DNA of 64,000 bases, taken from positions 54,027,257 to 54,091,256 of the forward strand of contig CM044955.1 of the NCBI GenBank assembly GCA_024516035.1, in the 5' to 3' direction. The DNA comes from Bactericera cockerelli (lineage: Eukaryota > Arthropoda > Insecta > Hemiptera > Triozidae). Under the pieces are notes generated by a model that ran no database searches, was not told the DNA's origin, and saw only the letters and a list, made by a program, of their open reading frames with translations. The position numbers and the translations under genes are program-made. This document shows positions 41,301 to 46,682 of the stretch, in pieces (position 1 is the stretch's first letter; every line of letters begins with the position of its first letter).

Positions 41301-44090
41301 TCATGTACATCTAGTACAACTTCTCACTTTTCTGTTTACACTGATTAAAACAGAGAGGTTAGTTGATGGCGTGAATATTCAGAACTATTACTTGCTGATG
41401 AGAGCAAATAAGCTCGAAACAGCTGTCCAGGTATGTTCTGATATTCATGTACATCTAGTACAATTTCTCACTTTTCTGTTTACACACTGATTACACTGTT
41501 ATGTATGTAGGTATACAGGTATTAAATGTATTTAAAATATATAATATCTAACAGTAAAGTTATTAGGTACCTATTATTTAATAACTTGTAGTGACCGTGG
41601 CCAAGTGGGTAGTGCACTAGGCTTACATGCACGGTAACCTGGGTTCGATACCCAGCAGAAAAGGATTTTTTCTGCTCTGTACTGGGATGTCTGGGGTTCA
41701 GTTATACCTGGTGAGGAAAAATGAGTAGCTCCTTTAATGTGACCAGCAACCAGTAGAGGAATTGTAGACATAAATAAGATTTTAGGATATTAAAGACACA
41801 ACCTATAATTTTGTACTACCCACTAAATTTATGATATAATAAGTATATTAACAAAGAAACACATTGATTTATTTAAGAAAGAAAATTATTATAGTCATGC
41901 ATAATGTCAACCCTGTATTTCTGATCATATAAATAGCAATTTTATATTTTTACTTTACATTATTTCATGGACAAGACAGGTTGGCAACAGAGTGCAAGAA
42001 TGCTCAGTGCTAGAATCTACTCTACTTACAGAGTGCAAGAATCTACTCTACTTACAGAACCTTCACTAGATCAACACAAGTTAATGCTTGAACTCACTGA
42101 GAAAGATTATTTATATGTATAGGACAATGTTAATGGTGAGTATAAAGATAACAAGAGTCAATGTTTATACCTAGATAGTAAGGTGTTAAAAAATCTGTAT
42201 AGCTAGAAAGTTTATACAAACTTCACACCCTTTTATAATAATTAATTCTCACCTCTCAGACTTATAGGGTAAATATGTATAAGGATTTATATTAGTTGGA
42301 GGGTACAGTAGATAATTAGCTGAAACTATTAAAGTCAATAACATATATTGAAGAAAATAATGTGTGAGAGCAAAATAATACCTATTTAACTAATTTATAA
42401 ATAAAAAAAAATACAATGGTAGGTGGGTAAGGTGAGTACTTAGAACATTTATGTGACATTAACAGACTGAGTTTAATAGTTTACCTATAAGGATTTTTTT
42501 CCCTATTTCAGCCATTGTGCAGTGGCTGAAAACAATAATTTCAAATTCAACTCCATCAGGATTTGAAACTGTGTCACCTGTGCTCACTACTCAATCTCAG
42601 TATGCTACCCCTTGTCCAGGGTGACAAGTCACATCCAAATATAAATGTCTTGTCTTCTTCTGTATTCTGTGTATTACTCATATTGAGTGATACAATCTAT
42701 GTACTAGCCATGAATAAATTTATACCTAGTAAATAATTGATATTAGGAAACATCTTGCAAATTTGATCCACAATGCAAGAGTTTTAAGACTGAAGAGTTT
42801 AGGTAGGTAATTGTAAAACTAGAATTCATTAAGTTTATACTGATGTTAGAAGCTAAGACTGATCTCATTAGCCAGATTGATAAGACAATAGACTTGTATC
42901 CTGGAGGTTAGAGTTCTGAGCATTTAGAATATTTATATAGTGATTATAACACATTAAATAACCCTGCCCTTTAGTTAGGACATATGCATTTATCTATTTC
43001 TTTTCATTTTATTGTTTCCATTTTTTTGTAATAATTATTTGTATAAATGTCTTTGTATCCAATAAAGCATTTTATTAAAATAATAATAAAACATAGGTAA
43101 GTGATTAACAAAAACTGTTGTCATTAACATTCTTGTAAATAACACAAAATAATAATCTAATGAGAACTCAAAATGATGAACAAATCTAAGTCTTGAAGTA
43201 ATGAATAATTTTCTTTCTAAGATCACTAGCTCACAGAAAGATTAGTTTTTTAGTTGTTAGAAATCCCAACCTCCAAGAATTAGCAGCTCTGACAAACAGA
43301 GATGTACAGGAGATGTCATGTTCAACACATCCAATGCCAAGGATATTGTGATGAATTCACTCATGGGCCCACACAACAGTCCAATATAAGGTGTGTGAAT
43401 CCAATCCTGAAGATAAACAGTGTATTTCATACACTGTTTAACACAACAAAGTGGTAACTGTTCTCACAGACATAGCTATTCAACTTTTATGTTAAAATCA
43501 TTATGTATAGTTTGGCTAGGGGACTATAAAAAGGGAGTAGACCAGCATTGGCCTGGTTCTGGGGGCCCTTGTCAATTATTAGCCTTCTTGTAAAGACAGT
43601 GGTAGAAGTGCTGAGTCATTCCTCCACTGTCTGGCTACCATCGTACACGATGACGCCACCCCTATGATAGTGTAATGTGAAGCCTGACAGACAGAATAAA
43701 TACACTACTGTAAGGCATGTGTGTGTCTTAAGGGGTCTGAAGGGAAAGTTTATGGCTGGGTCACAATGCAGCTGCGGGATCCCTTCTCATGTATGTTAGT
43801 ATATGGCAACAAGGATTTAGCAGCAGCATCTCAACCTTGCTATTAGTGTAATAAGCATAATATGTTAAGAACAGTTTGAACAGTACTTGATTATTGTATT
43901 TACTTCCAAGTACAACTTACCCAACCCTGGATGAGGTGTTTAGTACCTATTAAAAAGATTTTTTCTCGTCTTTCTTAAGTTTCTTTAACCAAACAACTTA
44001 CCTCAGTTTAAGGTTGTCCATAAACTTATCAATGGTGATTTCATCCAGGAGAACAAAGTCCCGGATACCAATGTTTTCATCAGGAATCAT
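14175..44090 (-). CDS. Myo31DF: Unconventional myosin ID (class I), 5' part: exons 1-4, continuing beyond window
   Basis: Spliced exons 44090-44002, 34313-34207, 16003-15808 and 14394-14175 give 204 in-frame residues without a stop. All introns have GT-AG ends and matching phases. The product is the start of an actin-based motor that hydrolyses ATP at the P-loop and moves membranes along actin in the cell cortex. Drosophila Myo31DF also sets left-right asymmetry. P-loop GESGSGKT is at residues 100-107, and switch [10 protein letters not shown] at 154-162. '[18 protein letters not shown]' and '[19 protein letters not shown]' favour the Myo1D subclass over Myo1A/B. A full protein would be about 1000 residues, so most of the head, the IQ neck and the tail lie off the left edge. 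No lesion is seen in the coding sequence. Confidence 0.93.
14459..14597 (+). mobile_element. SINE family F, full head and body
   Basis: 'cctcagtagcttgatcgata' starts a tRNA-like head with 'gtaacctggaggtcggtgg'. It is followed by 'tagtaaagcgagtttgagta' and ends in 'gtgattaacacaa'. It lies in intron 3, opposite to the gene. Confidence 0.75.
14598..15284. other. Intron 3, no feature recognised
   Basis: AT-rich intron sequence between the family F SINE and the 94-bp array. Confidence 0.5.
15285..15868 (-). repeat. 94-bp tandem array repeating the end of exon 3 and its splice donor
   Basis: Six donor sites GTGAGT occur on the minus strand at + coordinates 15802, 15708, 15614, 15521, 15427 and 15333 (left base). 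Spacing is 94, 94, 93, 94 and 94. Each unit holds about 62 bases equivalent to codons 111-131 of exon 3 plus 32 bases of intron. The copies are nearly identical: one lacks a G near 15609 and the leftmost has one A/G change. The copies encode the Lys-Ile-Ile start with AAG ATT ATC, where the genuine exon has AAA ATC ATC. Reading through any distal donor places a TGA directly after Arg131. Confidence 0.92.
15808..16003 (-). CDS. Myo31DF: Myosin ID exon 3 (P-loop exon)
   Basis: This exon of 196 bases follows acceptor CAG at 16006-16004 and precedes donor GTGAGT at 15807-15802. It completes Gly66 and encodes residues 67-130 plus two bases of Arg131. The ATP-binding P-loop [12 protein letters not shown] lies at residues 100-111. 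The P-loop has Ser104 where many class I myosins have Ala, a conservative change inside the GxxxxGKT pattern. The final 62 bases are repeated five more times downstream. Confidence 0.95.
16004..16731. other. Start of intron 2 sequence (3' side), no gene
   Basis: A palindromic 'actttccttatcctatag' then 'aaaggaaagt' occurs at 16071-16098. A relative, 'actttccttatcctataaaa', is at 54270. A decayed family F head (minus) is at about 16260-16325. Confidence 0.45.
16732..16941 (-). mobile_element. SINE family B, full length with tRNA-like head
   Basis: On the minus strand it starts at 'tgtcccagtagcttagtgg' (A box), continues 'aggcggcactctgtgaatcc' and B box 'gcgggttcaaaaccc'. It ends in 'gggcagtataaataaggcg' plus (ATT)n. 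This copy defines the complete family. Confidence 0.85.
16958..17205 (+). mobile_element. SINE family C variant
   Basis: The head 'cctccctggtgtaacggctg' has a diverged anticodon region and B box 'gagttcgaatctc'. The body includes 'aagctgggggtgagctggac' and 'gtggagggtaaaaccctag', and the 3' end is near 'gggacgtaaaaacctaacc'. It lies head-to-head with the adjacent family B copy. Confidence 0.7.
17384..17612 (+). mobile_element. SINE family B variant with a different head
   Basis: 'cccgatagctcaatggacaa' has a clear A box and 'gcggtttcgaaacccagcc' a B box. The sequence between them differs from other family B heads. The body ends in 'cgggcagtataaactgtata' and 'aaggcgatattatt'. Confidence 0.75.
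17690..18112 (+). pseudogene. Unassigned coding-like relic
   Basis: Two adjoining open stretches look like protein. The first, 17692-17916, includes '[19 protein letters not shown]'. The second, in another frame from about 17919 to 18112, includes '[19 protein letters not shown]'. Together they look like one protein of about 135 residues broken by a single-base indel near 17912. No start codon is convincing, since the first frame opens right after a stop and uses TTG. Composition is mixed hydrophilic and not low-complexity. I do not recognise the family. A transposon or viral relic is possible. It is in intron 2, opposite to the myosin gene. Confidence 0.4.
18570..18775 (-). repeat. Dispersed 'ATATAAGAGAA' repeat
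   Basis: 'cctggatataagagaactca' at 18579 and mirrored 'tctcttataaagaggtta' at 18615 give an imperfect inverted arrangement over about 200 bases. Confidence 0.55.
18950..19310 (+). repeat. Tandem repeat of 'ttgttatatttgccagtg' units
   Basis: Phrases such as 'acattgttatacatatttgc' and 'aagtgattata' recur about four times in a compound unit of roughly 100-120 bases. Confidence 0.75.
19353..19582 (+). repeat. Four-copy tandem repeat, 47-60-bp units
   Basis: 'gtcctgactcatgcaatcaa' and 'cacaaggtagcggtacctgg' repeat four times. The first two units carry an extra 'aatatacaggg' segment, so unit length varies. Confidence 0.9.
19605..19863 (+). repeat. Dispersed 'ATATAAGAGAA' repeat, expanded copy
   Basis: 'cctggatataagagaactgg', 'ccttgatataagagaacaat' and 'cctggatataagagaaaaaa' mark three internal units with 'tttccaattaaaatttacct' between them. 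Confidence 0.6.
20160..20390. other. AT-rich stretch then non-repetitive DNA
   Basis: 'taataataa'-rich DNA leads into the minisatellite. No gene is seen. Confidence 0.4.
20391..21115. repeat. Minisatellite 'agtctggctggga'
   Basis: About 20 half-units of 35-40 bases alternate between 'agtctggctgggagactat' with 'caatagagagcgagcaagt' and 'agtctggctggagaacttt' with 'agaaagggagtagacaagt'. The basic higher-order unit is about 75 bases. Single-unit relatives at 32440 and 43507 belong to a dispersed repeat. Confidence 0.9.
21178..21312 (+). mobile_element. SINE family F copy
   Basis: 'cgacctcagtagcttgattg' through 'gtaacctggagtttggtag', 'tagtaaagcgagtttgagta' and 'gtgattaacaca'. Confidence 0.75.
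21330..21592 (-). repeat. Dispersed repeat H
   Basis: 'gaaaagtgagaagttgtact', 'tcagaacataactggacagc' and 'tgtttcgagcttatatgctc' match 41275-41505 in the opposite orientation. Fragments occur at 31192, 37385 and 47672. The 'gaaaagtgagaagttctact' end is present twice. Confidence 0.65.
21593..22177. other. No gene recognised
   Basis: Short 'taatatgtatgagaatcaat' repeats occur at 21988-22063. Nothing else is recognised. Confidence 0.4.
22178..22365 (-). mobile_element. SINE family A, diverged
   Basis: On the minus strand the head is decayed but 'gatccgttggttccgatacc' and the body 'gggtcaggtggtaagaaatg' are recognisable. It forms an inverted pair with the next copy. Confidence 0.7.
22463..22640 (+). 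mobile_element. SINE family A, 5'-truncated
   Basis: It starts inside the head at 'ggtagaccaggatccgttgg' and continues to 'ccactaaagagtgttattat'. Confidence 0.8.
22641..23262. other. No gene recognised
   Basis: AT-rich DNA with a small family B body scrap at about 23135-23185 ('gacaggtggtcccattattc'). Confidence 0.4.
23263..23537 (-). mobile_element. SINE family D, full length
   Basis: On the minus strand: 'gagcgcacaattagctcagt' head, 'ccatgcggaaggtcctaggt' and B box 'ggttcgaacccccgc'. It continues to 'cctgaatgggaagtattgtg' and 'ctcctgtttcatgctggc'. Confidence 0.85.
23667..23723 (-). mobile_element. SINE family A head fragment fused to family C
   Basis: 'gcactgggtgggattcgaac' to 'agcgccttgagcacttcc' is the family A head in reverse. 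It joins family C at 'actactgcccgtagtccaga' with no spacer. Confidence 0.65.
23724..24010 (+). mobile_element. SINE family C, head truncated, tail variant 3
   Basis: It begins in the head at 'actactgcccgtagtccaga'. The body is intact ('ctacctaggctggtggaggt'; 'gaatggagggtaaaaccccc'; 'aggacgttaaaaccaaat'). The tail continues 'caatggacatgaaaggagcc' and 'ggatctgggcgtccatataa', unlike the tails at 24887, 31497 and 55889. A similar tail is at 47310. Confidence 0.75.
24240..24520 (+). mobile_element. Chimeric SINE: family C head followed by 5S-derived family E
   Basis: 'gcctccgaagggtaacggtt' and 'gtgactactgcc' at 24247-24279 are the tRNA-like family C head. Forty bases later 'cactgaagttaagcaacgtc' and 'ttaggacttggatggatagg' are 5S-derived. 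The shared body follows, to 'cagcgaatggagggaaaaac'. Confidence 0.65.
24551..24887 (+). mobile_element. SINE family C, full length, tail variant 1
   Basis: Head 'gccagcccccgtgacgtgac' and 'gtagtccagagatcctaagt', then the body, then tail 'actggtcacaatagatctaa', 'ttaggtcgcagtgttaattg' and 'ccctgcaaccaggtcagata', ending AATAAAAT. Confidence 0.85.
25177..25290 (+). mobile_element. SINE family F copy
   Basis: 'cgacctcagtagctcggtcg', then 'tcgttggttcgagcctcaag' (B box) and 'aaggcgggtttgagtaattg'. Confidence 0.7.
25291..26310. other. No gene; CTTCCGA palindrome copy 3 at 26056-26105
   Basis: AT-rich DNA. At 26056-26105 'acttccgataaatttctaat' and 'ttaatcggaagtattta' form a longer, looser version of the palindrome. 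Confidence 0.5.
26311..26520 (+). mobile_element. SINE family D, diverged
   Basis: 'cgcgcacgatgatagctcag' head, 'cacctaaatgggaattattt' and 'catactacgggatgggcaag' in order. Confidence 0.75.
26521..26892. other. No gene recognised
   Basis: AT-rich sequence. Confidence 0.4.
26893..27062 (+). mobile_element. SINE family A copy
   Basis: Shortened head 'gtgcactggtagactggtag', weakened B box 'gattcgaatacc', and body to 'gcattaaccttgtctag'. Confidence 0.75.
27127..27395 (+). mobile_element. SINE family D copy
   Basis: 'gcgcacgaatatagctcagg' head, 'catgcggaaggtcctatgat', body and end 'cgctcctgtttcatggctac'. Confidence 0.85.
27533..27830 (+). mobile_element. SINE family G copy
   Basis: Head 'caacgtagccgagtgggtat' and B box 'gagttcgaatcccagcaga', then 'tctgctctgtacttggatgt', 'tcgtgaggaaaaatgagtat' and 'gaccagtggcggaattgtgg'. 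The best partner is 41585-41850. Confidence 0.75.
27831..28833. other. No gene; CTTCCGA palindrome copy 4 at 28137-28165
   Basis: 'cattccgatttctaatattt' then 'atcggaagtaa' at 28135-28165 is preceded by 'caaaaacgaacaca', as in the 12957 copy. The remainder is AT-rich DNA. Confidence 0.45.
28834..28925 (-). mobile_element. SINE family A, 3' end only
   Basis: (AAT)n, 'ctctttagtggaaggtatcc' and 'agcattttctaccaattaac' are the 3' end in reverse. Confidence 0.75.
29042..29335 (+). mobile_element. SINE family D, best-preserved copy
   Basis: Head 'gagcgcacgaatagcacagt' and 'ggttaagcactcgctttaca', B box GGTTCGAACCC, body 'accttccggtgcgctcgtgt', 'cacctaaatgggaagtattg' and 'cataccacgggatgggcagg'. It ends 'ctcctgtttcatggaaataa'. 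Confidence 0.9.
29388..29505. repeat. CT/CA-rich simple repeat
   Basis: Runs of (CT)n and (CA)n, for example 'ttctctctctctttctctca'. Confidence 0.85.
29996..30908 (+). mobile_element. mariner-type transposon, internally deleted
   Basis: The ends are about 30-bp perfect inverted repeats ('tacgaggtctgtcccgaaag' and its complement), flanked by TA at 29994-29995 and 30909-30910. Length is 913 bp, against about 1.3 kb for intact mariners. It lies in intron 2, opposite to the gene. Confidence 0.92.
30187..30852 (+). pseudogene. mariner transposase, deleted and frameshifted
   Basis: The frame has 221 codons where a mariner transposase has about 345. Residues 1-115 hold the paired helix-turn-helix DNA-binding region ('[13 protein letters not shown]', '[12 protein letters not shown]', 'GRPSTS', 'LSLSKTTIW'). 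The middle, including the first catalytic Asp, is deleted. The HDNAPAH motif with the second Asp is encoded at about 30526-30546, but in a different frame from the ORF. A one-base insertion near 30573 restores the frame, after which the third catalytic region '[11 protein letters not shown]' is read. The product cannot be catalytically active. The ends remain suitable for mobilisation in trans. Confidence 0.88.
31013..31190. mobile_element. Foldback/MITE, ~80-bp arms
   Basis: The left arm 31017-31097 ('ccactctcactctcataatc', 'ccgtcacacaacgcactctg') is mirrored by the right arm 31108-31187 with few mismatches and a loop of about 10 bases. It splits repeat H: 'cagaacataact' lies left and 'ctggacagctatttcgagct' right. 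Confidence 0.8.
31191..31496. other. Repeat H fragment and unassigned DNA
   Basis: Repeat H continues to about 31270. No gene is seen in the remainder. Confidence 0.4.
31497..31857 (-). mobile_element. SINE family C, tail variant 2, with 8-bp target duplication
   Basis: On the minus strand, head 'cagcctccgtggcgtaatgg', body, then the long tail 'aggaagggcatccagccata' and 'gttgaacaatgccgacccca', ending 'gggagatatat'. TTTCACAT flanks both sides (31489-31496 and 31858-31865). Confidence 0.85.
31950..32130 (+). mobile_element. SINE family B, 5'-truncated
   Basis: 'ggtcgcgggttcgaaacctg' through 'atcctcccatttgggatttt' and 'gggcttactgctggaataat' to (ATT)n. Confidence 0.85.
32131..32435. other. No feature recognised
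   Basis: AT-rich intron sequence. Confidence 0.4.
32436..32650 (+). repeat. Dispersed repeat with 'agtctggctggggg' units
   Basis: Two units of 'agtctggctgggggactata' are followed by unique body 'agaccagcattggcttggtt' and 'tcctccactgtctggctacc'. The same body occurs at 43507-43680. The minisatellite at 20391 is built from the first part only. Confidence 0.75.
32651..33221. other. No gene; tRNA-like remnant at ~33040-33115 (minus)
   Basis: 'ttgaacccacaaacctcgaa' resembles a reversed B box region of a SINE head. Nothing else is recognised. Confidence 0.35.
33225..33467 (+). mobile_element. PIF/Harbinger-like MITE, family 1
   Basis: The 243-bp element has ends GGGTGGTATGC and GCATACCAGCC, flanked by TAA at 33222-33224 and 33468-33470. 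The inner sequence 'cagtgaaccctatagg' and 'gcgcctgtgcgcatgcgcat' matches 49845-50038 inverted. A 3-bp TAA/TTA target site is typical of PIF/Harbinger. Confidence 0.85.
33860..34015 (+). mobile_element. SINE family E, decayed
   Basis: 'caacgttaagtgagtaggtc' and 'ttggtaggtgatcc' are a weak 5S-like head, followed by 'aacccaggctgggtgaggat'. A reversed body end occurs at 34075-34130. Confidence 0.5.
34207..34313 (-). CDS. Myo31DF: Myosin ID exon 2
   Basis: This exon of 107 bases follows acceptor CAG at 34316-34314 and precedes donor GTAAGT at 34206-34201. It completes Arg30, encodes residues 31-65, and leaves one base of Gly66. It begins '[20 protein letters not shown]', the conserved start of the motor domain where class I myosins have 'IYTYIGxVxVSVNPY'. 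The upstream intron side carries a large pyrimidine-rich tract about 285 bases away. Confidence 0.94.
34314..34590. other. Intron 1 next to exon 2
   Basis: No gene. A 'catcatcac'-rich stretch is at about 34507-34555. Confidence 0.4.
34601..35345. repeat. (GGA)n/(GGAGCA)n purine-rich microsatellite, ~0.74 kb
   Basis: The plus strand is almost only G and A with periodic 'gcaggagcagga' blocks. Long ORFs on both strands (poly-Arg/Glu/Gly or poly-Ser/Pro/Cys) are by-products of the three-base period. On the myosin sense strand it is a polypyrimidine tract. Confidence 0.95.
35346..35560. other. No gene recognised
   Basis: Single-copy-looking intron sequence between the two tandem arrays. Confidence 0.35.
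35565..35975 (-). repeat. ~36-bp minisatellite grown inside a family B SINE
   Basis: 'aataatatcgccttatttat' and 'actgcccgattaggactgat' are the end of a family B SINE in reverse. The next SINE segment, 'gagtccccctattacagcag', with 'taagtgcgcaaccaat' then repeats about nine times. Confidence 0.85.
35976..36589. other. No gene recognised
   Basis: 'ctagggtctagacc'-type short repeats lie at 35985-36130. Nothing is supported in the remainder. Confidence 0.35.
36590..36690 (+). mobile_element. SINE family F, truncated
   Basis: 'gtaatctagaggtcgctggt' and 'tcgagtcccaagcatcgg' (B box), 'gggtttgagatattgtgaca' and 'tctgattaa'. Confidence 0.6.
36691..37070. mobile_element. Tc1/mariner-like MITE with long inverted arms
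   Basis: Ends 'tacagggttgtatcaaaagg' and the complement of 'ccttttgatacaccctgta' with TA at both ends. Inner arms of about 110 bases ('tcaaataaaggccactttgc') mirror each other. The middle holds a run of 12 C at 36819-36830. Confidence 0.75.
37071..37580. other. No gene; repeat H fragment at ~37378-37450
   Basis: 'gagaaaagtaagaaattgta' and 'tcatatcagaacaacact' are a decayed repeat H piece. Confidence 0.35.
37581..38135 (+). mobile_element. Helitron-like non-autonomous element
   Basis: The 5' end TCTATACTTATAAAAAAGAG is preceded by A. The 3' end is CTAG followed by T, as expected for Helitron insertion between A and T. A short stem (GGTGT with ACACC) sits just before the end. Internal 'actgactgactcactgattc' and 'gctgaaatttggtaggtagc' are common in insect Helitrons. 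There is no Rep/helicase ORF. Confidence 0.6.
38495..38715 (-). mobile_element. SINE family E copy
   Basis: In reverse: 'gagttttaacgtctctttca' end, the body ('aacctcacccagactgagtg') and a decayed head to about 38715. Confidence 0.65.
38716..39359. other. No gene recognised
   Basis: AT-rich intron. Confidence 0.4.
39360..39545 (+). mobile_element. SINE family E, clearest 5S-like head
   Basis: 'ggcacgctgaatacaccagt', 'tctcgtcagatcactgaagt' and 'gaggttagaacttggtggg' follow 5S rRNA from about position 13 to 85. The shared body is short here. Confidence 0.85.
39628..39705 (-). mobile_element. SINE family F head
   Basis: In reverse, 'accactgacctccaggttac' and 'ttcgatcaagatactgatgt'. Confidence 0.55.
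40065..40262 (+). mobile_element. SINE family E copy
   Basis: 'gcctcgatggcacgttgaat', 'cactgaagttaagcaacgtc', 'cagcgaggtcaggagttgat', then body 'aaatggagggtaaaaccccc'. Confidence 0.8.
40263..41274. other. No gene recognised
   Basis: AT-rich intron DNA. Confidence 0.4.
41275..41505 (+). repeat. Dispersed repeat H with terminal direct repeats
   Basis: A block of about 70 bases ('gctgtccaggtatgttctga', 'tattcatgtacatctagtac', 'tctcacttttctgtttacac') occurs at 41279-41347 and again at 41422-41490. It flanks 'gatgagagcaaataagctcg'. Confidence 0.75.
41585..41850 (+). mobile_element. SINE family G copy
   Basis: Head 'tgtagtgaccgtggccaagt' and B box 'gggttcgatacccagcag', then 'ttctgctctgtactgggatg', 'gtgaggaaaaatgagtagct' and 'acccactaaatttatgatat'. 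Confidence 0.8.
41851..43506. other. No gene; two tRNA-like remnants
   Basis: AT-rich DNA. A reversed tRNA-like head is at about 42540-42615 and a family F-like fragment ('gatctcattagccagattga') at about 42860-42925. Confidence 0.4.
43507..43680 (+). repeat. Dispersed repeat, single-unit form of the 'ctggctgggg' family
   Basis: 'agtttggctaggggactata' and 'agaccagcattggcctggtt' to 'ctggctaccatcgtacacga' match 32470-32640. Confidence 0.75.
43681..44001. other. Start of intron 1 on the gene strand
   Basis: No feature beyond the exon-1 donor GTAAGT at 44001-43996. Confidence 0.5.
44002..44090 (-). CDS. Myo31DF: Myosin ID exon 1, coding part
   Basis: The ATG is at 44090-44088. The exon encodes 29 residues plus two bases of Arg30 and ends before donor GTAAGT. 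The peptide contains '[19 protein letters not shown]', the N-terminal signature of Myo1D-type heads. The start is chosen because it gives a short leader of 10 residues before the conserved 'DFVLLD', like known family members. Confidence 0.92.
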
Positions 44091-44164
44091 GGTTGTGTTT
44101 TTGAGTCCTTCACTGTCCAGAACTTGTCAAGCACTTTGGGTACATTTAAAAATTAAACTAGGAT
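44091..44164 (-). promoter_or_regulatory. Putative 5' UTR of myosin ID, possibly with an upstream splice acceptor
   Basis: On the minus strand a T-rich tract followed by TAG at about 44167-44165 could be an acceptor, so a non-coding exon may lie further right. The leader contains an upstream ATG (about 44142) opening a frame of about 12 codons that stops before the main start. Neither the transcription start nor the promoter can be seen. Confidence 0.35.
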
Positions 44165-45487
44165 CTAAAAAAACATTTTGTGAGATTGATTCTGGTTTTC
44201 CTTTAAGTTAAAATATAACATGAAAATGACCTGTGATTGCTATATGATATAAAGAAAAGTACCTACTACTTAATAGTTAAAATAATTTAGCACTGTCTAC
44301 AGACAGAGATACTGTAATCACTTGATTTTGATTTCTTCTAAAATAACACCGGGAATGTATTCCTCAAGATTTAACGACCCAACCCGTGTTTCACTCAACT
44401 TAAGAACTGATTTAAAACTGAATAACTGATGAGCAAAATATAATTTGGTATTAATTTTCGTGAATTACTGAATATTTGAAAAATAAAATACACGATACAC
44501 ACGGTTAAATTAAATAAAAAATCATCAACGAACTACACTCTTCGCACATCTCAACAGCATTACTTTTTCACTGATTGTAGATTGATTTCACTGCTATCTG
44601 CTATCGTTCTATCCCCTGCTATCTCATAATCTCATTCTTTTGAAATCATGAATCACAAAATTTCCTGAATTCTGATGCCATAGGTGTGTGTTACAGTGTT
44701 GTCGATGTCAACTAGATAAGACGTTCGATTGAATTTCCGTATTTTCCGTACGGTTCCATGCACATTGCACAAATAAATAAAACAGTGTTTTTGAAACTGT
44801 TGGTAGCGACCAGGGGGGGGGGGGCGGTCCTGAGGAATTTTCACGGGGTCTTGAACTTTTTCAGTAGTAAAGAAAGAAAGAGTAAGACAAACAAATCGAC
44901 AGGATGGCATGCTGGAAGGAAAAAAAATAGATTTTGATATTGCGCATGCTCAACTCGCGAGAACAAGCTGGATTTTTCCCTCTCGTCCCATACACTACCT
45001 AGTAAATAGGTAATATTATATTAGCACTTAGTTCTCCACAAGTATGTAAGTAATTAGATTTTTTATTTACAAAATATATAGATACCTAGAGTTAAAAAAA
45101 AGGAATAAAACGATGGATTGGTAAACCCACTACGGTTCGTAACGCTGTTGCCAAGTTAGCATATTCACTGTGTTGACTTGTTGAGCCTCTATAGTTGTCA
45201 ATAGGCTTTTAAGTTGTACAAAACAAGGTAACGGGGGTATTTTTACCCGAGAAATCGATTAACCATGGTTTCTAAAGTTCTAGATTATAGAACTTAACAG
45301 ACCTTACAGATTCAACAATCGTTTTTCGTCGGAAAATTCAAGAGTGCTATTTTCAAAGTAATGGGACTTCTTGCTTGAATAGTGGTTCTTGTGATGGTTT
45401 TCTTTCGAAGTGAAAAAAATTCATTATCTATGTAAGTACCTAAGTATATTTTTTTTCTTAAAAAGTAAGCAATAAATAACTTCAAAG
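44165..45487. other. Upstream region, no gene
   Basis: A run of 14 G at 44811-44824 is the only striking feature. No repeat is identified in the remainder. Confidence 0.4.
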
Positions 45488-45710
45488 CCAGCGTCGGTCG
45501 TTGGCACGTTGAATACAACATCCCAGTTCTCATTCAGTTGCTGAAGATAAGTAACGACCAGCGAGGCTAGGACTTGGATTGGTGACCATGCAAATTCAAA
45601 CCATCATGATGCCTAGCTATTCTCGGCCCCACTCAGGTTGAGTGACGTTAATTTGAGTAGCTGTTTTGTGAGTTTCGAGCGAATGCAGTTGAAAGCGACG
45701 TTAAACCCAA
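45488..45710 (+). mobile_element. SINE family E copy
   Basis: 'cgtcggtcgttggcacgttg', 'gaggctaggacttggattgg', body 'cggccccactcaggttgagt', end 'gcgacgttaaacccaaatt'. Confidence 0.8.
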
Positions 45711-46682
45711 ATTGAAAAACGTCACTCCTTTGGCGGATTTTGAATACAGTTGCACGAGTAAGTCCAATAACTTTCAAATCAAGCCCAAATTAATTCCAAA
45801 ATAGTGCTGTTCCTCGTATGTTGTACCACTCAAATAACTTTTGAAGATCAAAGAAATGTTTTGTGTTGAATTTTGTAATTTGATCACATGACGCTAAATC
45901 TACTTGAGCAGTCGAGTCTTGACCCAGCCATTAATGATTTTGGAAGCCCGAGAGTCCCGAGACTCCTTCGTATTTATTTGAAATCATCATCAGTTAAACA
46001 TTATTTATTTTAAAATGTTTTTTTTTCCCAATTTTATAGATGTTTATTATACAACAAAGTTTTATAACATTAAAATATTTTAATATTTATTTAAGATGTA
46101 AAATTTGTAGGAGTAAATACCTAAGTGTCTCATTCTGATTCAATCGTAGACGTTACGTTCAATGTGCAGGTAAGTGAGTCAGCGTTGTCGTTAATCGCTC
46201 CCAGACGGCGTTCTTACGAGAACTGCTGTCTTCAACGATCAACATAATCATCTCGTACGGATTTATTCTGTATTCTAACGGTTTCTTTTCGCAATTTTTA
46301 TTTTGGCAACACTGTCGCATTCTCAAAATATAAACAGTAAACGTATACGTTTAAAACGCCTTCAATTTTAAATAATTATTTACAAAGAGAATTGCCTATA
46401 ATTTTTTTGTAGGCGCTTTTTACGAATTAATGTGAATATTCATTAAGAACCGTTATTTTAAAATATACTCCATCGGTAGGTACACTGGTACATTACTACA
46501 GTAGTTATCTGATACGACGTGCTAGGTAGGTACTCGTTCTATACTTCTATGAACTGTTATGTAGACCTCAATATTCCATTTTCTAATTAATTTTTTTATA
46601 CAATCAATACCATACTCGATTTCATTTAAACGCTGGTTTTAAAAATAATAATATTAAGACTAGTGTTTTTCTTTTCCTTGAC
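45711..46682. other. No gene recognised
   Basis: AT-rich DNA. Confidence 0.4.
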
